A DNA stretch of 64,000 nucleotides from Seriola aureovittata (lineage: Eukaryota; Chordata; Actinopteri; Carangiformes; Carangidae), in contig NC_079364.1 in assembly GCF_021018895.1 (NCBI RefSeq), positions 7,376,901 through 7,440,900 of the forward strand. Direction: 5' to 3'. The notes below the pieces were generated by a model, which saw only the letters and a program-made list of their open reading frames with translations, was not told the origin of the DNA and made no database searches. The translations under genes and the position numbers were made by a program. Positions 13,761 through 33,800 of the stretch are shown one piece after another (within the stretch, counting starts at the first letter, position 1; each line of letters opens with the position of its first letter).

Positions 13761-14213
13761 TTTAAATGATATTTTTCTTTGTTGCCAATGAAGCATGCAG
13801 GTTTTGCACCCTTTAAAGTCAGGTTCTCCAGGCAGGTTGAGTCCTGTGCTTAATTATTTTTAATAAAAGAGGAAATAAGGATATGAAGTTTTTTTTGTTT
13901 TTTTTACGGGAATATTGGTGAAATGTTCATCTGGAGTTAAGCAATAATCCATACATTCATAGCAGATTCAAATTATAAAAATAATCTTTTAATGTAAACT
14001 ATATATTCAGTGCACAAAGAACAAATGTACAAAACATAAACTTGACACATTGATTGAAACATAACGTAAACATGTTAAAATTATCAATTAACATGGTCTT
14101 GTGAGTTAATATCATCTTAATTAGTTAAAGTGATCAGCATAAATAGGACTGTAAATAAATTATGAGCCTATTCTCTCTGCCTCCAAACATCCTTGGCGAG
14201 CAGGTTGTCGTAA

Positions 14214-14219
14214 TTTATT
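14214..14219 (-). terminator. Candidate polyadenylation signal of vegfd
   Basis: AATAAA on the minus strand lies only about 15 nt past the vegfd stop codon. It is the nearest signal but would give a very short 3' untranslated region, so a more distal site is possible. Confidence 0.35.
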
Positions 14220-14233
14220 TCCCCAGTGGACTT

Positions 14234-19938
<5,705 letters not shown>

Positions 19939-21729
19939 TGTCATCATCATCCCTTGGCTCCGCTCGCTTTCTCTGAGCAGCACTCAGCAGTATGAACTTG
20001 TCTTCTCTTACTGCTGGCAGACAGCACTAAGAACCGACTGCCTCTCTGACTCAGTTTCCCAGACCAGCTGAGTCCCTCAGACCACACACACACTCAGTCT
20101 TCTCAGTGCAAGTATGTGCAACACAAACTCTTCCAGCTTCACAGTACAGAGAGTGTGTGTGTGCCTTAGCCAGACGTAACCTGTCACAGCAACCCAGACA
20201 CCCGTGAGCCAAATGGAGAGAGGCCTTTAAAACATATAACTTTTACTGCTGAAGCTTTGATGCAGAACCTGAGGTGTCCAGTTAAATAACAACACTACTA
20301 GAAGTCAGAAGTTGAAAATTACCAAAAGAAAGAAAATGAAAGTCAAGATTCCAATGAAGACTCCTTATCAGCGAACTCTGTCCAAACGGATTGAAGGCCT
20401 GTGAGGTATCACAGGGCCTCGTGCTAGATGATCTGAACAAAGTCCTCTCTGCTCAAACTCTTTTCTTCTTTATATTCCTACCACCTGGAAGGCTGCTGGC
20501 CTCTGGTTTCCCTTAGCTGTTAATTTCAATGGTAACAATATCTGTGTGTTAAACTTTTCCCTCTGTCACTCCTCAGTTCTCTAGATCGTAGTGTCCAAAG
20601 ACAAAAGGTCCTGAGGTGCAAGAATGGCCACACAATCCCTTCCTCTAAGATCTGGGCTAATTCTGACAGAGCTATTGAGAAGCTTGTATGTCTGCCTTTA
20701 TGTCTCTCCTCCTCTTGCCGATCGCTCTGCCATGAAGCGTGCCTTTTTATTTGCTTGTGTGTCCCCTTGTTGCTTTCTTAATATCTGTCTGTTAAGTGAT
20801 CAAGTCCTCTGGCTGTTAAATTCCCTATCAGTGTCTTCTCCTCTGCAGTTGCCAAACCGCACACAGCCAAAGAGCAGTAACATGTGTTTTAAATGTGATC
20901 CAGACGTCCGTAACGTGTGAGGGGAAATAGGATGCCAGCACCACCCCTGTCCCACCGACACCCCACCCCCCTCGCCCATCCAGGCCCATTTGACTCAGCA
21001 TGTAGTGTACATAATGGATTAAATATGAGAACAGAATTTTTAATTTGTATGCCAATGAGGAACAGCAGCCTGGGCATCTGTTCTGTAAGCTGCAAAACCA
21101 ATACTTATAATAATAATAATAATAATTATAGTAATAATGAAACATGCAAAAACTTTTTTTTTTTTTTTACAACATATTTATGTGGTAGGTTTTTGGTTAT
21201 TGAGGTCATGTAATATGTAATAACTGGAACACTGATTCCTTTTGTTTAACAGCAGCTGGATTTAAAAAAAAGTTGATTGCTTTCAGCAGAATCTGCAGCA
21301 CATGAATGTGTGCCATCAAACATCAAAACAGTGGTTGTACTGTTATACTTAATTGAAGTGCAGTATGCTAAGTTATCTTCATAACAATGTGTGAAAGCAG
21401 CTTTCAGAATTTCATAACAGCTCTGCCAAAGAGTTATTACAGAACTAAAATTTAACGAGGGAAGTGCAGAGCAGTTGGATGCAGATTTTCCCTAAAAATC
21501 TATACTTTACAAGGGAGAGGGGGTAAACTACTACTGTGCTAACAATGGGGCATGTCATTCACTCCCACATGAAGCACTGGGACATATAACAAGTTAAAAC
21601 AGATGCTGGAAAGTACATACAGCATATATTTAGAAGTGTTTTCAAACATCAAACTTTTACCTTCGTTTTGTACTTAATTATCACAAACAAATATCTCTAT
21701 AAATATGTTTGAGTGCAACAGCGTAGTGT
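19939..21729. other. Intergenic region between vegfd and pir
   Basis: This 1.8-kb stretch should contain the vegfd promoter and 5' leader and the pir 3' untranslated region. I see no conserved coding exon. It holds a (TAA)n-like tract at 21105-21130 and a T-run near 21155. No TATA box or polyadenylation signal could be assigned with confidence. Confidence 0.55.
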
Positions 21730-24700
21730 TTAGACAGAATCTCTGATCTTGGATCTCCATTTTATGGCCCTTTCAAAGCCATTTCTGCCACTCTGGTAGT
21801 CCCTGATGGCCTGACTGATCTCTTCTTCTGTGGTCATTACAAATGGACCTGAAGGGCAGACAAAACTAAATTATTTCAGTGGTAGATTGAGGTCTGTTTG
21901 TGACTTCTGAAACACACCATGGATTTTTTTTCGTTCAGTGACATGGAGGGAATAACTCAAATCACGTACCGTGTTGTACCACGGGCTCTTTGAGTGGTTC
22001 TCCAGCAATTAGCACAAAATGGGAAACTTCAGAGCCCTGAGGAGGAAATAAAAGGCAGAGCTATCATCTTTGTCAGTGTGTGAAGTGGACTGACTACAGC
22101 CTTTCGTTTGTCATTTCAAAATCAGTGGTCCCAAGCCCAGGGATCAGGACCTCTTCAATAGGTCTCAATAGAGTATATCTCTTTGGTTCACATGATGATT
22201 AAAAAAAGAAAATCATATATTTCTGTTTTTAATTTTTTTTTTACTTTTGTCTAAAGCTTTTTTTCTATAAATGAAATACTGGATATTTTCTTGGGACAAG
22301 AAAAAAAAATCCCTTTTTGATTGAACGCCTCACAATAAGACCAAAACCTGTGAGGGTGAGTAGAGCAGATCGCTCATGGAAAAATGTTTGGGAGCCACTG
22401 GTCTTGATACAGAGAACTCAAGTTTCTCACCTTGTTTTCTACCTGGACACAGTCTCCATCTCCAAACACGACTGTGTGATGGGCCTCCACCCTCTGCTGC
22501 TCCTGATCCGGGCCTTGAGAAGAGGAAAACGCCAACGCTCATTCATATTGAACACTGTCTGTCTATGATGCTGTTAAGAAATAATACACACAATAAACCT
22601 GCTCTGTTTGGTATTACCATTTAATTATTCATCCAAGACCAGTTTACTTGCTGTTAATGAGCTGACAGTTGCATCAATAAAAAATAATTACTTCTGTTTG
22701 ATAAATGTCGGGACACCACAGATCTTTGTAGCATAACAAAATAGAAATATAGGCACCTGCATGTTTCAGACATTCTGACCTGGTTAAGCAGTTTGTTTGC
22801 ACACTGCACAACATACTGACACTAAACACTGAGAAAGCCAGACACTTCCACTTGTGGTCGACCCATTCATCAAAGCCAGCTGGTTCTGATTTAGCCAGAC
22901 TACATGTAGAGTTGGAGACTTAACATTCAAATAACTTCTTTAATCTCAGCAGCCATTTTCATCCTCTCGTGTCATCCGACATCTGACAGAGATTACAACC
23001 ACAGAGACAGAGAGAGATCCTGCAGTGTAATGATGGAGAATAATCAAATCACAATGAAATTTTGTGAAAGAATATCGTAAGGGGAATTCTGAACGAAAAC
23101 AACAGGTTCCAACAAACCAACAAAGCCGCTGAAAATTAGTTTGCTGTCTGAAAGGGTTTGTTCTCATGCGAGGGGAATTCCCTGATCACATGTTGTCGTC
23201 CAAAACAGCAGGAAATGCAGTATTTTACAGTATAAGGTCAAACAGCAACTTACAACATGTGGGTAAGGTGATTGATATGAAGCCAAACTCTAAGATGGTC
23301 ATATTTTATGCACAGTAGTGCAATGATTTTTTTCCTGTGATGTTGGGTAAATTTCAGATTGAACTGGTTTAGTCTAAAGCCTGAACACATCATAGTTTAG
23401 TGACAGTATGAATCCATCAAGCTTTAAAGTGGAACACATGGGCCTTTTGGCTGCATGCAGAAGGGAGGTTGCGATTGGACCGAGATCACACACGTTTGTA
23501 ACATAGATATGACAGCGGGAAGAGCGGAGAGGGAGGTGAGGGAGTGATCAAATACACGGACAAGAGTGCACACGTCCAACTAAGACTGTTCGTAACACCA
23601 TGGTTATTTGTGATTTCTTCTTATGTTAATCTGAAGTGTTAGTCAGTATGATGATCTAAAAGCTAAAGCTGAAATAAAAAGGGTGTGGAGTGAGACTTTG
23701 TTAACTCACCAAGATGAATGGATCCTGATAAAGTGTAGATGAATGTAGTCCATCCTGTCAGACACAGAGATATTTTATAACTGATATATGTGAAGTAAAG
23801 AAGTTGGTGAACCGCTTCAAAAAGAAGAGAAGAGAGAGAGGTTCAGAGCCTCTCTTCTGCTCACCGACCTGTTGTTACTTGAGCTCTTTTAGTTCTTAAA
23901 CCCACAAATTTATATTCTTATGGATCAACAGTTCAAATAAAACTCAACTTTTTTTTGCCACGTGGAAGATTCAGAAGGTGTGAACATAACATTGACGTAT
24001 CACCAGGTTTTAATTTGACACAGTGAGCTTGTTAGCAAACAGTTGCTTATTTACACATCCAACAGTTCCAGAGAAACATTACCACTACGTTAGCTGTTTT
24101 AGGTGTCTATCATCTCCGGAGGGAAATATCATGCTCTACAGCTACATAAATGTTCCACTGTGTTCACCAGCTGTTTGCTAAGTGGTTCTGTCTGGGCAGG
24201 TAGTGTACAGTGGATTTTTAGAGTTTTTTTTTTTTTTCCTGGAAACAGCTGCCTGCTGTAGCTGAAACTGATGCTGTGAGAGTGGTGAGAGCTTAACAGT
24301 GAGCGGAAACTTGCTATAAAGCTTCACAAAACTAAAGGGAACTGCAAATTCAGCTGATAATTCTCTGAAGGGCCATCCATTTTACACATTGTTACTATAA
24401 AAGTATAGTTTTAACCACTTTAAATGCAATTAAGCTACAAAATTAAAGTGGCACTCCAAAAATTTTAAACATGTAGCTCAGTTTAGTCAGGACAAGAAGT
24501 ACTAAACCTGTGAGGAATGTTTTATAATGTCATGATTAGTAAAAGATAATATCCAGTTGCATTATTGTAAGATAATGTAGGATCTAATGTTCTTGGAGGT
24601 TGGTATCAAGTTTGTTTAATCTGTACAAAAAAACAATTATTCACACAGACTTTCTGCCAGAAATAACAGTCACATATTGAGTCAACTGAATAAAATAAAG

Positions 24701-27700
24701 CTGATCGGACTGAAACGCTGTCTAATGCTTTTTAAACAGAGAAGACTTTAAATTACACTTCAGGTGTAACTCAGCTTTGACTGCAGGGAGGGAATCGACA
24801 GAAATACACATTACTAATAGGTTGAGCCACAGACAAAGCAAGGCTGTAACGCCAACACCCCTGAGTGTGCTGAACTGATGAAGGGTGAGTTTCATCAGTT
24901 ATAATGAAGGTAAAGAAAGTGCTATTTCTAAGCAGAGCCTGTTCTTTTCATTTCCATGTTATGTTCTTACATGTTGTGGTAAACAAGATCGTCTCATAAC
25001 AAGGACACTTCAGAATACATGTATGCTTCCAGTAACAGGAAATGAAGAAAAATGAGGACGGGCGGCCTAAGGTCGGTCTTTGTGTAAGCATCATCACAGA
25101 CCATTCTGGCACTTATTATTGTTATCAACCATCCATTTATAGGTAAACTGTGCTGAATCTCCTACCTGAGGGGACTGGCTGCACATGTAGGGCCCCTGTC
25201 TCCAGCCTGAAGTCCAGATACAGGGTTGGCGTCCTTGTGAAGACCTTAGACTACAGGAAAAAAGAAAGTTAGTCAGAAAATATGCACGTTCTCCAGACAC
25301 ACAAACAGCCACAAGAATTAAATATTTTGTACATAACAGAAAAACTCATTCAGACAAACTCTGACATAGTGGCACCAGTGACTTTCATGGTCATTTGTTT
25401 ACAACTTGAGAACCGCCTACGCTGCTGTTCCCTTTAAATGGGTTGTGAACAATGACTTCAATTGGCATTGCTTTGGCTTCACAATCTGCTAATCATCCCA
25501 GAGTTTTTCAGAGATACAATGCCAGAATTTGTCATTGGTAGTTCCACAGCTCACATTTCTTCCACAGCTCAAACAGTTTTGTGTGTTATTTTTTATGTGT
25601 TTCTATTTGGATTTTATAAATGTTAGTGAGACATTGACACAGGTCCATGACCTCACTGCACATCTGCACTTAATGCTCATGACCTTAAAGAAACTCTCTG
25701 AATTGAGGTTTTGCAAAGAGGAAGCGTGGATGAGAAAGTGAGCAAAGTGAAGGAAATGAAAGCACCTGCTTTTTCTTACTAGTTCTTAGTTCCTATTTTG
25801 TGCAAGATTACTACGGATGTATCAGCAAAATTGTGCAGTTTAGGGCAAGTTACCTGGAAAACACAATGAATTAGTCATTAGAATATTACTCATCGTAAAC
25901 TAAAGAGTAAAGTTTGGTTACTTTGGTTACGTGGCCCTGCTCCACTACAGATGACTTTTACAAACTCTAAGCTTTTACACATGTAGAAACACAGAAAACA
26001 AGACAATGTAGTTTGACAGTCAGTCAGTCTATGTTTTGCATGCCCAGCTAACTGATCACAGTGAAGCTGTCAGGGTCACACATCCACCAAACCAAGCCAG
26101 GAAAGAACACACAACATACTGTATAATAAGACAGCGCTCGAGTTACTGGATGCTGCATTTCTCCTCCTTTCCTCGCACCAAGCAGACAGACAGACACAGT
26201 CAGCAAATAAGTGAGGGACATAGTGGAGCATTTAGTAGCTAAAGAGCCAGATATTTCCCTCAGGAGTTAGTAGAGACCAAAGACAGAGCTAAAAGTGAGT
26301 GGCCTCAGAGAATACTCAGACCCCTTCAAAATTGTCACTTTTGTTCATCAATATACACCAAACAACTAATAATGATGAAGAGCAAACAAACCCTGAAATC
26401 AGTCCTTTACAAAAATATATTTAGACCCTCTTCTGTGACACTCTCGTGGCAAGGAGCATCCTGTTTGCTTTAATTATGCTTGAGATGCATCTAGAAGTTG
26501 ATATGAGTCCACCTGAGACAATCCAAATTGTAATTGGACACAGTTTAGAAAATCATCTGTGTATATAAAGTTCCACAATTCAGACCGCATGTCAGGGCAA
26601 AAGCCATGAAGTCCGAGGAACTCTCTGTAGACTGCCGGGATAAAACTGTGGTGAGGCATAGATCGGAGCAAGGGTATTAAACCACTTCTAAAGCTTTGAG
26701 TGTTTGCAGTAACACACTGACCTCTGTCAGTGTGAAATGGAAGAAGTAGGAAATACCAGGACTGTTTCTAAAAAGGAGGCCATACTAAGTAACCTGGCAA
26801 GAAGGGCCTTGGTCAGGGAGGTGAACAGAACAGTCGCTCTGAAGGAATGTTAATGAAAGATTTCAGTTTATGATTTTAAATACAGTGACCAGTTATAATA
26901 GATATAAATAATGACACAATCTTGGTGAAAATGTACACAGTGACTTTTACCACTGGGACGTGTGTAACTTTGAAATCCTACATATAGGGACCATAAACTT
27001 TCAGTTCTTTGACCATTTATTGATTTCTTACTTTTAGGTAGGCCTGCTCAGTAAGAATTTCTCCTCTTTCTTCTGTTGTTTATTTTTTATAATCAAATAC
27101 ATATTGTGACTCATTCATTCTTGTCCCTACCACTTCAAACTGCAGTTAAGAGTGTCTTCTTACGACAGCAACATGTAAAGAGTGATCTGGATCAAGCTGA
27201 CCTCAAACCAGTCTGTAAAGGTATTATCTGTAGAAACCCAAACCTTTGAGCATCATACAGTACAAATACAACACATGTAGTGAAATGTATGTTTGTCACT
27301 GTGATCTGCCCTGCAGTCACCCTGTACATTACACACACAACCATACTACATAACAATGCATATTTACCTTCACTCTCAACGTCAGGCCTAAGTTTGTCAT
27401 CACTTCTCACTTCCTCAAACAGTTTCCACATAAACTTATAAATATATACAAACACACACAAACACACAAACCGCTGGAAAACTCACTGGGACAATCTGCT
27501 TCTCATTTGCTGTTTCCTCTTTTCAGACAGGCACTCACACTAACACTGGTCAAATTGTCTGTTTAACAGACACTCCCTCAAACACTCAAAACACACACAC
27601 ACACACATATATGAATGCATGCACATTTATTTCATTGTTCGTCATTTGTTCCTGTTTGCCTCGAGCGTCCAGCAAATGAGCAATCACCATGAGATCAGCA

Positions 27701-27805
27701 GCTACCAGGAAAGTAAACATCATGATCAGCTTCAAAGTGCCTTTCTGACTGTGGCTTGACTTAATGATGTTGTGATGATATCACCATAGGCAAATTGTGG
27801 AGATT

Positions 27806-27886
<81 letters not shown>

Positions 27887-30825
27887 TTGCACCTAAAGCT
27901 TCTCCAGATATCACAGCGACTCTGACTCCTCCCTGGCTGGGTTTGGGGATCTCTGAGCCTTTCAGCTCCTGGTACGCTGGCTCCACCATCTTGTCTTTCC
28001 TCGGCAGGTTCACCCACAGCTGTAAGCCCACCACCGGCTCCTCCGATACGGGCATTTCGGCATGGACCACCCCCCGTCCTGCCGTCATCCACTGGTACAC
28101 AAGGAGACATATTTTAAATATAGTTTCTAATAACATTGTACTTGTCCCTTTTTTTTTTTTTAAGTTGTATTAAAAATGGGAAGATTTTTATGAGATTTTC
28201 TAGTGCTTATACGTAGCACTGGGAATAGCATGACCAATCAGTTGGCTGCTCCATCACCTGGGTCCAGGGAGAAATAATTCAAAAAAAGTTGGAGGAATTG
28301 TGATGAAATTTTGTAAAGACAGAAATGTTCCTCAAGAGATGTGTTGCTGTAATTCTGGCGATCCCCTGATTTTTCATCTAGTGCCACCCGCAAGACAAAA
28401 TTCATGCTTCTCCGGTGAATTGCAGTATCTCCACATCGACAAGATAGATTGGCACAAAATTTGATCCCAACATTCACAGTTGCTAAATAATGTATCCTAA
28501 CTACCTTATGACCTTTCATCTTGTCTTACCATTTTGACATTTTTGGCTCAAGTTGAAATGTCCCAACAACAATTGGATATACCGTAGTGCAATCTGGTGG
28601 AGACAGTTATGTAGTTTTGTCCCCCTCAGGATGAATTCTAATAACTCTGGTGATCAAACTAACCCAGCCTCACTTTCACTTTGTGTGCGGTACTAATTAG
28701 TGTATGTCAGAGGCACGAGCACAACCCCACAGTCTTTGTCAGTGAAACACCTGCTGCTGTCATAGTGGTGCATTATAAAGTCACTGTTTGTGCCTTGATT
28801 GTGGTCTGTGGTTGTAAAAGCATGGGCAGACCAATGTTGTCACAGATTGTAGCTTATATCTTATGTGCTGGAAGTGTACGCTGAAGCGTGAAAAAATAAA
28901 TATGTAATGAATGAATAATATTTAAATATAACTGCAGTTGGCTGGTGGAAAGCACCACTTTCAATGCAAGCACCTGTCACTCAGGCGTTGTCCTTTTTGG
29001 ATTAAAAAAAAAAAAGATAAATTCATTGCACAAGAAGCTGAGGAAATTGCAAAAAAAAAAAAAAAAAGAAAATTCCAGAAACTCTGATAGTGAAATAAAT
29101 GGAAACAACTGGCATGAAACATTAGATAAACACAGTACACAAACTTAATCCCGTTATTATATATGAATAATGTTGAGCAGTGTCATGCAGAAAATGAGAT
29201 TCGTGGGGCTGCTATGCACAAACACCACTTTGGACGTCAAACTAAAGCAAGACAAAAGTGAGTTTCAGTAAAATACAGATACATTCTTCCGACAGGTTTC
29301 TGAATATAATTGAATAATAAATTCTAACACAAAAAGCCAAACCAATAAATTTGAAAGAAGAAATATTTAGCATAAAAATCTGTTTAAGGAGTGGAGTTTA
29401 AAAAAAAAAAAAAAAAAAAAAAGCATGTGTTTCAGGTAGTGAGTCGAAACACTGGATGAAAGGAAGTTTAGTTTAACTGCTTCTGCTTCTGCTTTAGGCC
29501 AGCTGGAAATTTCCACTCTCGAGCTTTGCTTTAATGCAGCTAGCCACTGATAATTCATCTGTGACTGTTCATCATGCCGTTGGGTTTCTTTTATTGCTGC
29601 GTGCTGGGTATTTACTGTGAGGAGGATCTACAGGATAATAAAACATGCAACAGAGAAGGAAGGCAGCACACAACTGTGCAGGGCTTGAAATGAAATGAAT
29701 CAGTGGATCAGATAAAATCTAAAATATCTAATATTATATAATAAATATGCAGCCTAACTTGGAAATAAGCTGCCAGCTTGGGTAGATACAGTCCTGATAA
29801 AGATGGGACTATGTATGAAAATATGACGACTGTAATTCAGTAACTATTTAAGTTACAACTTGAGCTAAAATTGTTCCTTTCAGTTATGTGTCTGCGCAGA
29901 CAATAGTGTGATTTTAAAATACAGATTTTCCCTCAAATGGATATACACAGCTGTGGAACTCATTCATTCATTCATTAACTGAGACCGTTTTGTCTGTTGG
30001 CACGTTGTCTTCACCACTTCCTTTAATGAAACCCTGCTTTAATCTGAGACAGTGTTTGAGCTTTCCCTAAAGGACGGGCAGGCGTCTGTTTGAGCATTTG
30101 CAGCTCCCATGTGACGTCCAAGGCTACAGAGGGTGCACATGGTGGGTTAGAGCAAATTCAGCTGAACTGACTGAGCCTCTGCTACAGATTGAAGCTGAGT
30201 CAGCAGGCTGTGTATGTGTGAGTGTGTGTGTGTGTGTCAATGTGACTTTACTACTTTAAAAACACAGGAAACAACCCACAGGGCATGATATCCAATTAGT
30301 GTGAGTGCACAACATTATAATGCATATGTAATGAGTTTGTGGGGATTTGTGCACCAAAAGGCTTAAGTCTTCTTCTGCTCTTGCAGCTTGTGAACTGAAT
30401 GTTTCTGATTCAAGTGAATGACTTAGACTCATAGATAACAATGATCCCGCTGTTAGATAATATCTGAACAAAAAAGAACATATGTCCACTTTATTTTGCA
30501 ATGTTATTAATGGCAAAGTGAATGGAATAGTTTGACATATTGGGAAATATGCTGAGATTTATGTCTCTGAGTCAAATATCAAACTACAGTTTGTTAGCCT
30601 TGGACAAAGTCAGGCTTCCCCCTGTTTCCAGTTATCATGCTAACCTGTAGCGTCATATTTACTGTACAATTCCAAAATGCCAAACTATTTCTTTAAAAAA
30701 TAAATAAAATGAACATTACTTGCAGATCTCCGGGTTTCAGTCGTCCTGAATGGCCACAGAAGTCTTCATGGGCTGTGATCCCCTCCAAGACATATGTTAC
30801 CTGTTTGATCACACACACACACACA

Positions 30826-30894
<69 letters not shown>

Positions 30895-33800
30895 TGAAGT
30901 TATATGTTATATTTCAAAACAAATATAAAGAAGTGGTGCAATGGTTTTTCAATTTAATTTTATCAATTTTTTATTATTTTTCCACCTCTATTAGAGATTA
31001 ATGAAAGTAATTTTAAATAAGTGAAATACCATGATCCAGGTTGTAAACTATGAGCTTACAAACAAGTGCTGCGTCAACACTAAAAGCATGTGTGCGCTCG
31101 TCTCACTACGCCCAAGTGGTTAGACTGGACAGGAAGAGAGGTGCTGCGTCTGGAGTCATGGGTTCAAAGGCGAACATCTGTAAGGGAGGAAAGCTCAGGC
31201 CCCTGCAGTGAGCTGCCTGTGATCTGTCTCCACAGCTGTGTGATTTCAAAAGTCATGTGAGTGTGAGCAAACACACCTGCTGAAAGGCATGCTGGGAGTG
31301 TAGGCCTAGCCCTGTCCAACCACACTGGGAGATTTAAGTTGCATCTACCAAATCAAATACACTAGGAGGAGCGTCTGGCAATCTAAGGACAATATCTGCC
31401 ATGTTACCTCCACTCATCAGTGAATACAGGCAAATTTAAGAATAACTTTGGAATACCTGGTGACATTTAACTACAATTTAAAAAACACTGAACAGGCTTG
31501 TGGCGAATGGGTGTGCATTAGGCTCAAATTTAGAGGGGACATATTTATTCATGATGCCTTTTTCAAAAACAAATTTCCAACAAAGTGGCTCACAGAGTGG
31601 GAGCCAGAATAAGAGAACATTATTATATTTTCCATTCCTTTGGGCCTGAAATGAAAATGCATTTGACCACACATTGTTCCACTTCACTCAGACACACAGC
31701 AGAAACCAGTAAAGCCCAGGCAAAACCAAAAAGGCTGTCCATTTCTAAAGCTACAATAAAATGGCACATCGCTTATTGGATAAATGAGGGGCGCAACTAT
31801 TCTGTAACTATTCAATTTCCAAACGGTGCTCACTTGCCATTACTAACAGCAGCTTTAACTGACTTGGCCACGTCAGCGCAGGGGAGCAAGCTATAAAAAG
31901 AACACTGACGTATGACTGACCTTATAAAGTCGTTACAGCTATTGCATTAGACATACAGACTGTTCTCGTCTGTGGTTCCCCGATGGTGGAACACAGCTAA
32001 CAGATGCTATCAGAGCAGGGGCACCCCTCTCTATCTTCAAGAATCTCTTCAACACCCATCTCTTCTGAGTGCACCACCTTTCCTAACACCTCTTAACGCC
32101 CTAACATGCCTGACTAGCACTTATTATAAACTTGAACTGACTTCCTTGCACTTATTAAATAGATGTAGTACTTAGTACTTGCACCCAGGTCTCCTGCTGC
32201 ACTGAAGCTTTAATGATGTCCCTCACACTTTGGATAAAAGCCTCTGCCAAATGAGGCAATGTATCACACTGAGCAAACAAGAAGCAACTTTATCATTCAT
32301 CAGGAGCTGTGTTTCTGTCCATCTAACAAATTTAAGTCCAATATTCCCTCCCCTTTCAGGTCTGTTCTTGTTCTCTACCAAGAAGGAAATAGCTGCTAAT
32401 GCTAATGCTCGCTGGCTATTATTGGTTATCTTTGTCTGCTGCTAGGAGGCAGCATACAGTGGGTTTGTCAATAGCCTGGTGTTGACAGACCCATTCATGT
32501 GAATGGGTCTGGAACCTCTCAGTTCACTTTGTCAAGTAAATACAATCAATTACTCATTTCCAATACTAATACTACAGTCAGACATGAATTGAAGACGACT
32601 CAATGACAAAATGAAAGGAAGGAAAGGTGAGGAATAGGGGTGTTGCAATATACCGCTACTGATGATAACTGTCATATTTAAAGATTAAATATTGAAATTG
32701 TGTTAATACTACATATGATAATATGATGATGGCTGATTTTAGGCTTTGTTGATCTTTTCTTTATCGGTTCATCTGGTTACCTTTTCGCTATCCACTCAGT
32801 GTAATTGTTGTTTTTGTATGCTTTTGTCTCTCTCTACCTCGTTGCACTTATATTATAATTCATTTGCCACAAAATACTCAAAAACACACAATATATAAAG
32901 TTAAAGATGAATTTCTATAGATATTGCAATAATATCGTTATTGTTCTTTATTTTGGCCATGACAATGTGAAAATCTGATATCATGACAAGCGTAGTGGGA
33001 AATAAAGACAGAGGGGAAGCTGGACTGTACTAACGGAGTAGGTTTTACATATGTAATTAAACACTGAAGCAGACTTCATTGTTATAAAGTATTCAAAAGT
33101 AGAGCTTCATCATCTGACAGGAGTTTGTCTTGGTTTATGGGAATAAAAGCTTCAATCTTAATATGTGTATGTACAGTAACGTGATCACATTCGACAAGTT
33201 CAAGAAGAACAAAGTGTGGAGACAAAGTACATTAGTTTCAAATGCACAGAATACTAAAAAAAAAATCCAAGGATGGTTCCACAAAAACATCAGAAGCAAG
33301 GGCAATTCCTCTCTTTCAAAATAGGGAATTTTTTTTTGTGAGTTGTCATGAATTTTTTTCTTAAAATCAAACCTTTCTCGGCTGAATATGAGTTTATACA
33401 AACGAAACAGTACAAGCTTATATCACACCTCCGATATCGCTGGCTTTCTGTATGATCTTTGAAATCTACAAACCTCAAACATCACTCATGGAAAGCAAAG
33501 TGTTAACTTGCTTTGTGGTCACTGTCCTGTTGTCGCCATCTGGTGATAAAAATAGGAATCACCCCCTCAGTAATACTTGTTGGTTGTTATGTTCCTTTTT
33601 TTTTGTTGTTTGGTTAAAGCAGCTGTAACATTTCAATACTATTATATTGTTTTGAGACAGTAAGGAACTCTAAATAGTTCAGAAAGCCTAAAATTATAGT
33701 CAAATACACTTACAGTCTCAAATCCTCTGTGAGGATGGTCTGGAAAACCTGACGGCTTGCTCACTCTAAACTCATCCAACATCAGGAAGGGATCCAGGTT

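Larger units (their letters stand above)
9125..14233. other. Intergenic DNA without a recognised gene
   Basis: I saw no exon-like open frame with conserved motifs on either strand. The stretch is AT-rich and carries fragments of interspersed repeats, listed separately (9488-9610, 11423-11522, 13007-13760). It also presumably contains the 3' untranslated region of vegfd, whose stop codon is at 14234. An unrecognised lineage-specific exon cannot be excluded by eye. Confidence 0.6.

Noticed and set aside
31095..31180. Possible tRNA gene
   Set aside because: A- and B-box-like words are present, but the arms do not pair into a cloverleaf and the B box deviates. Listed only as a possible SINE head.
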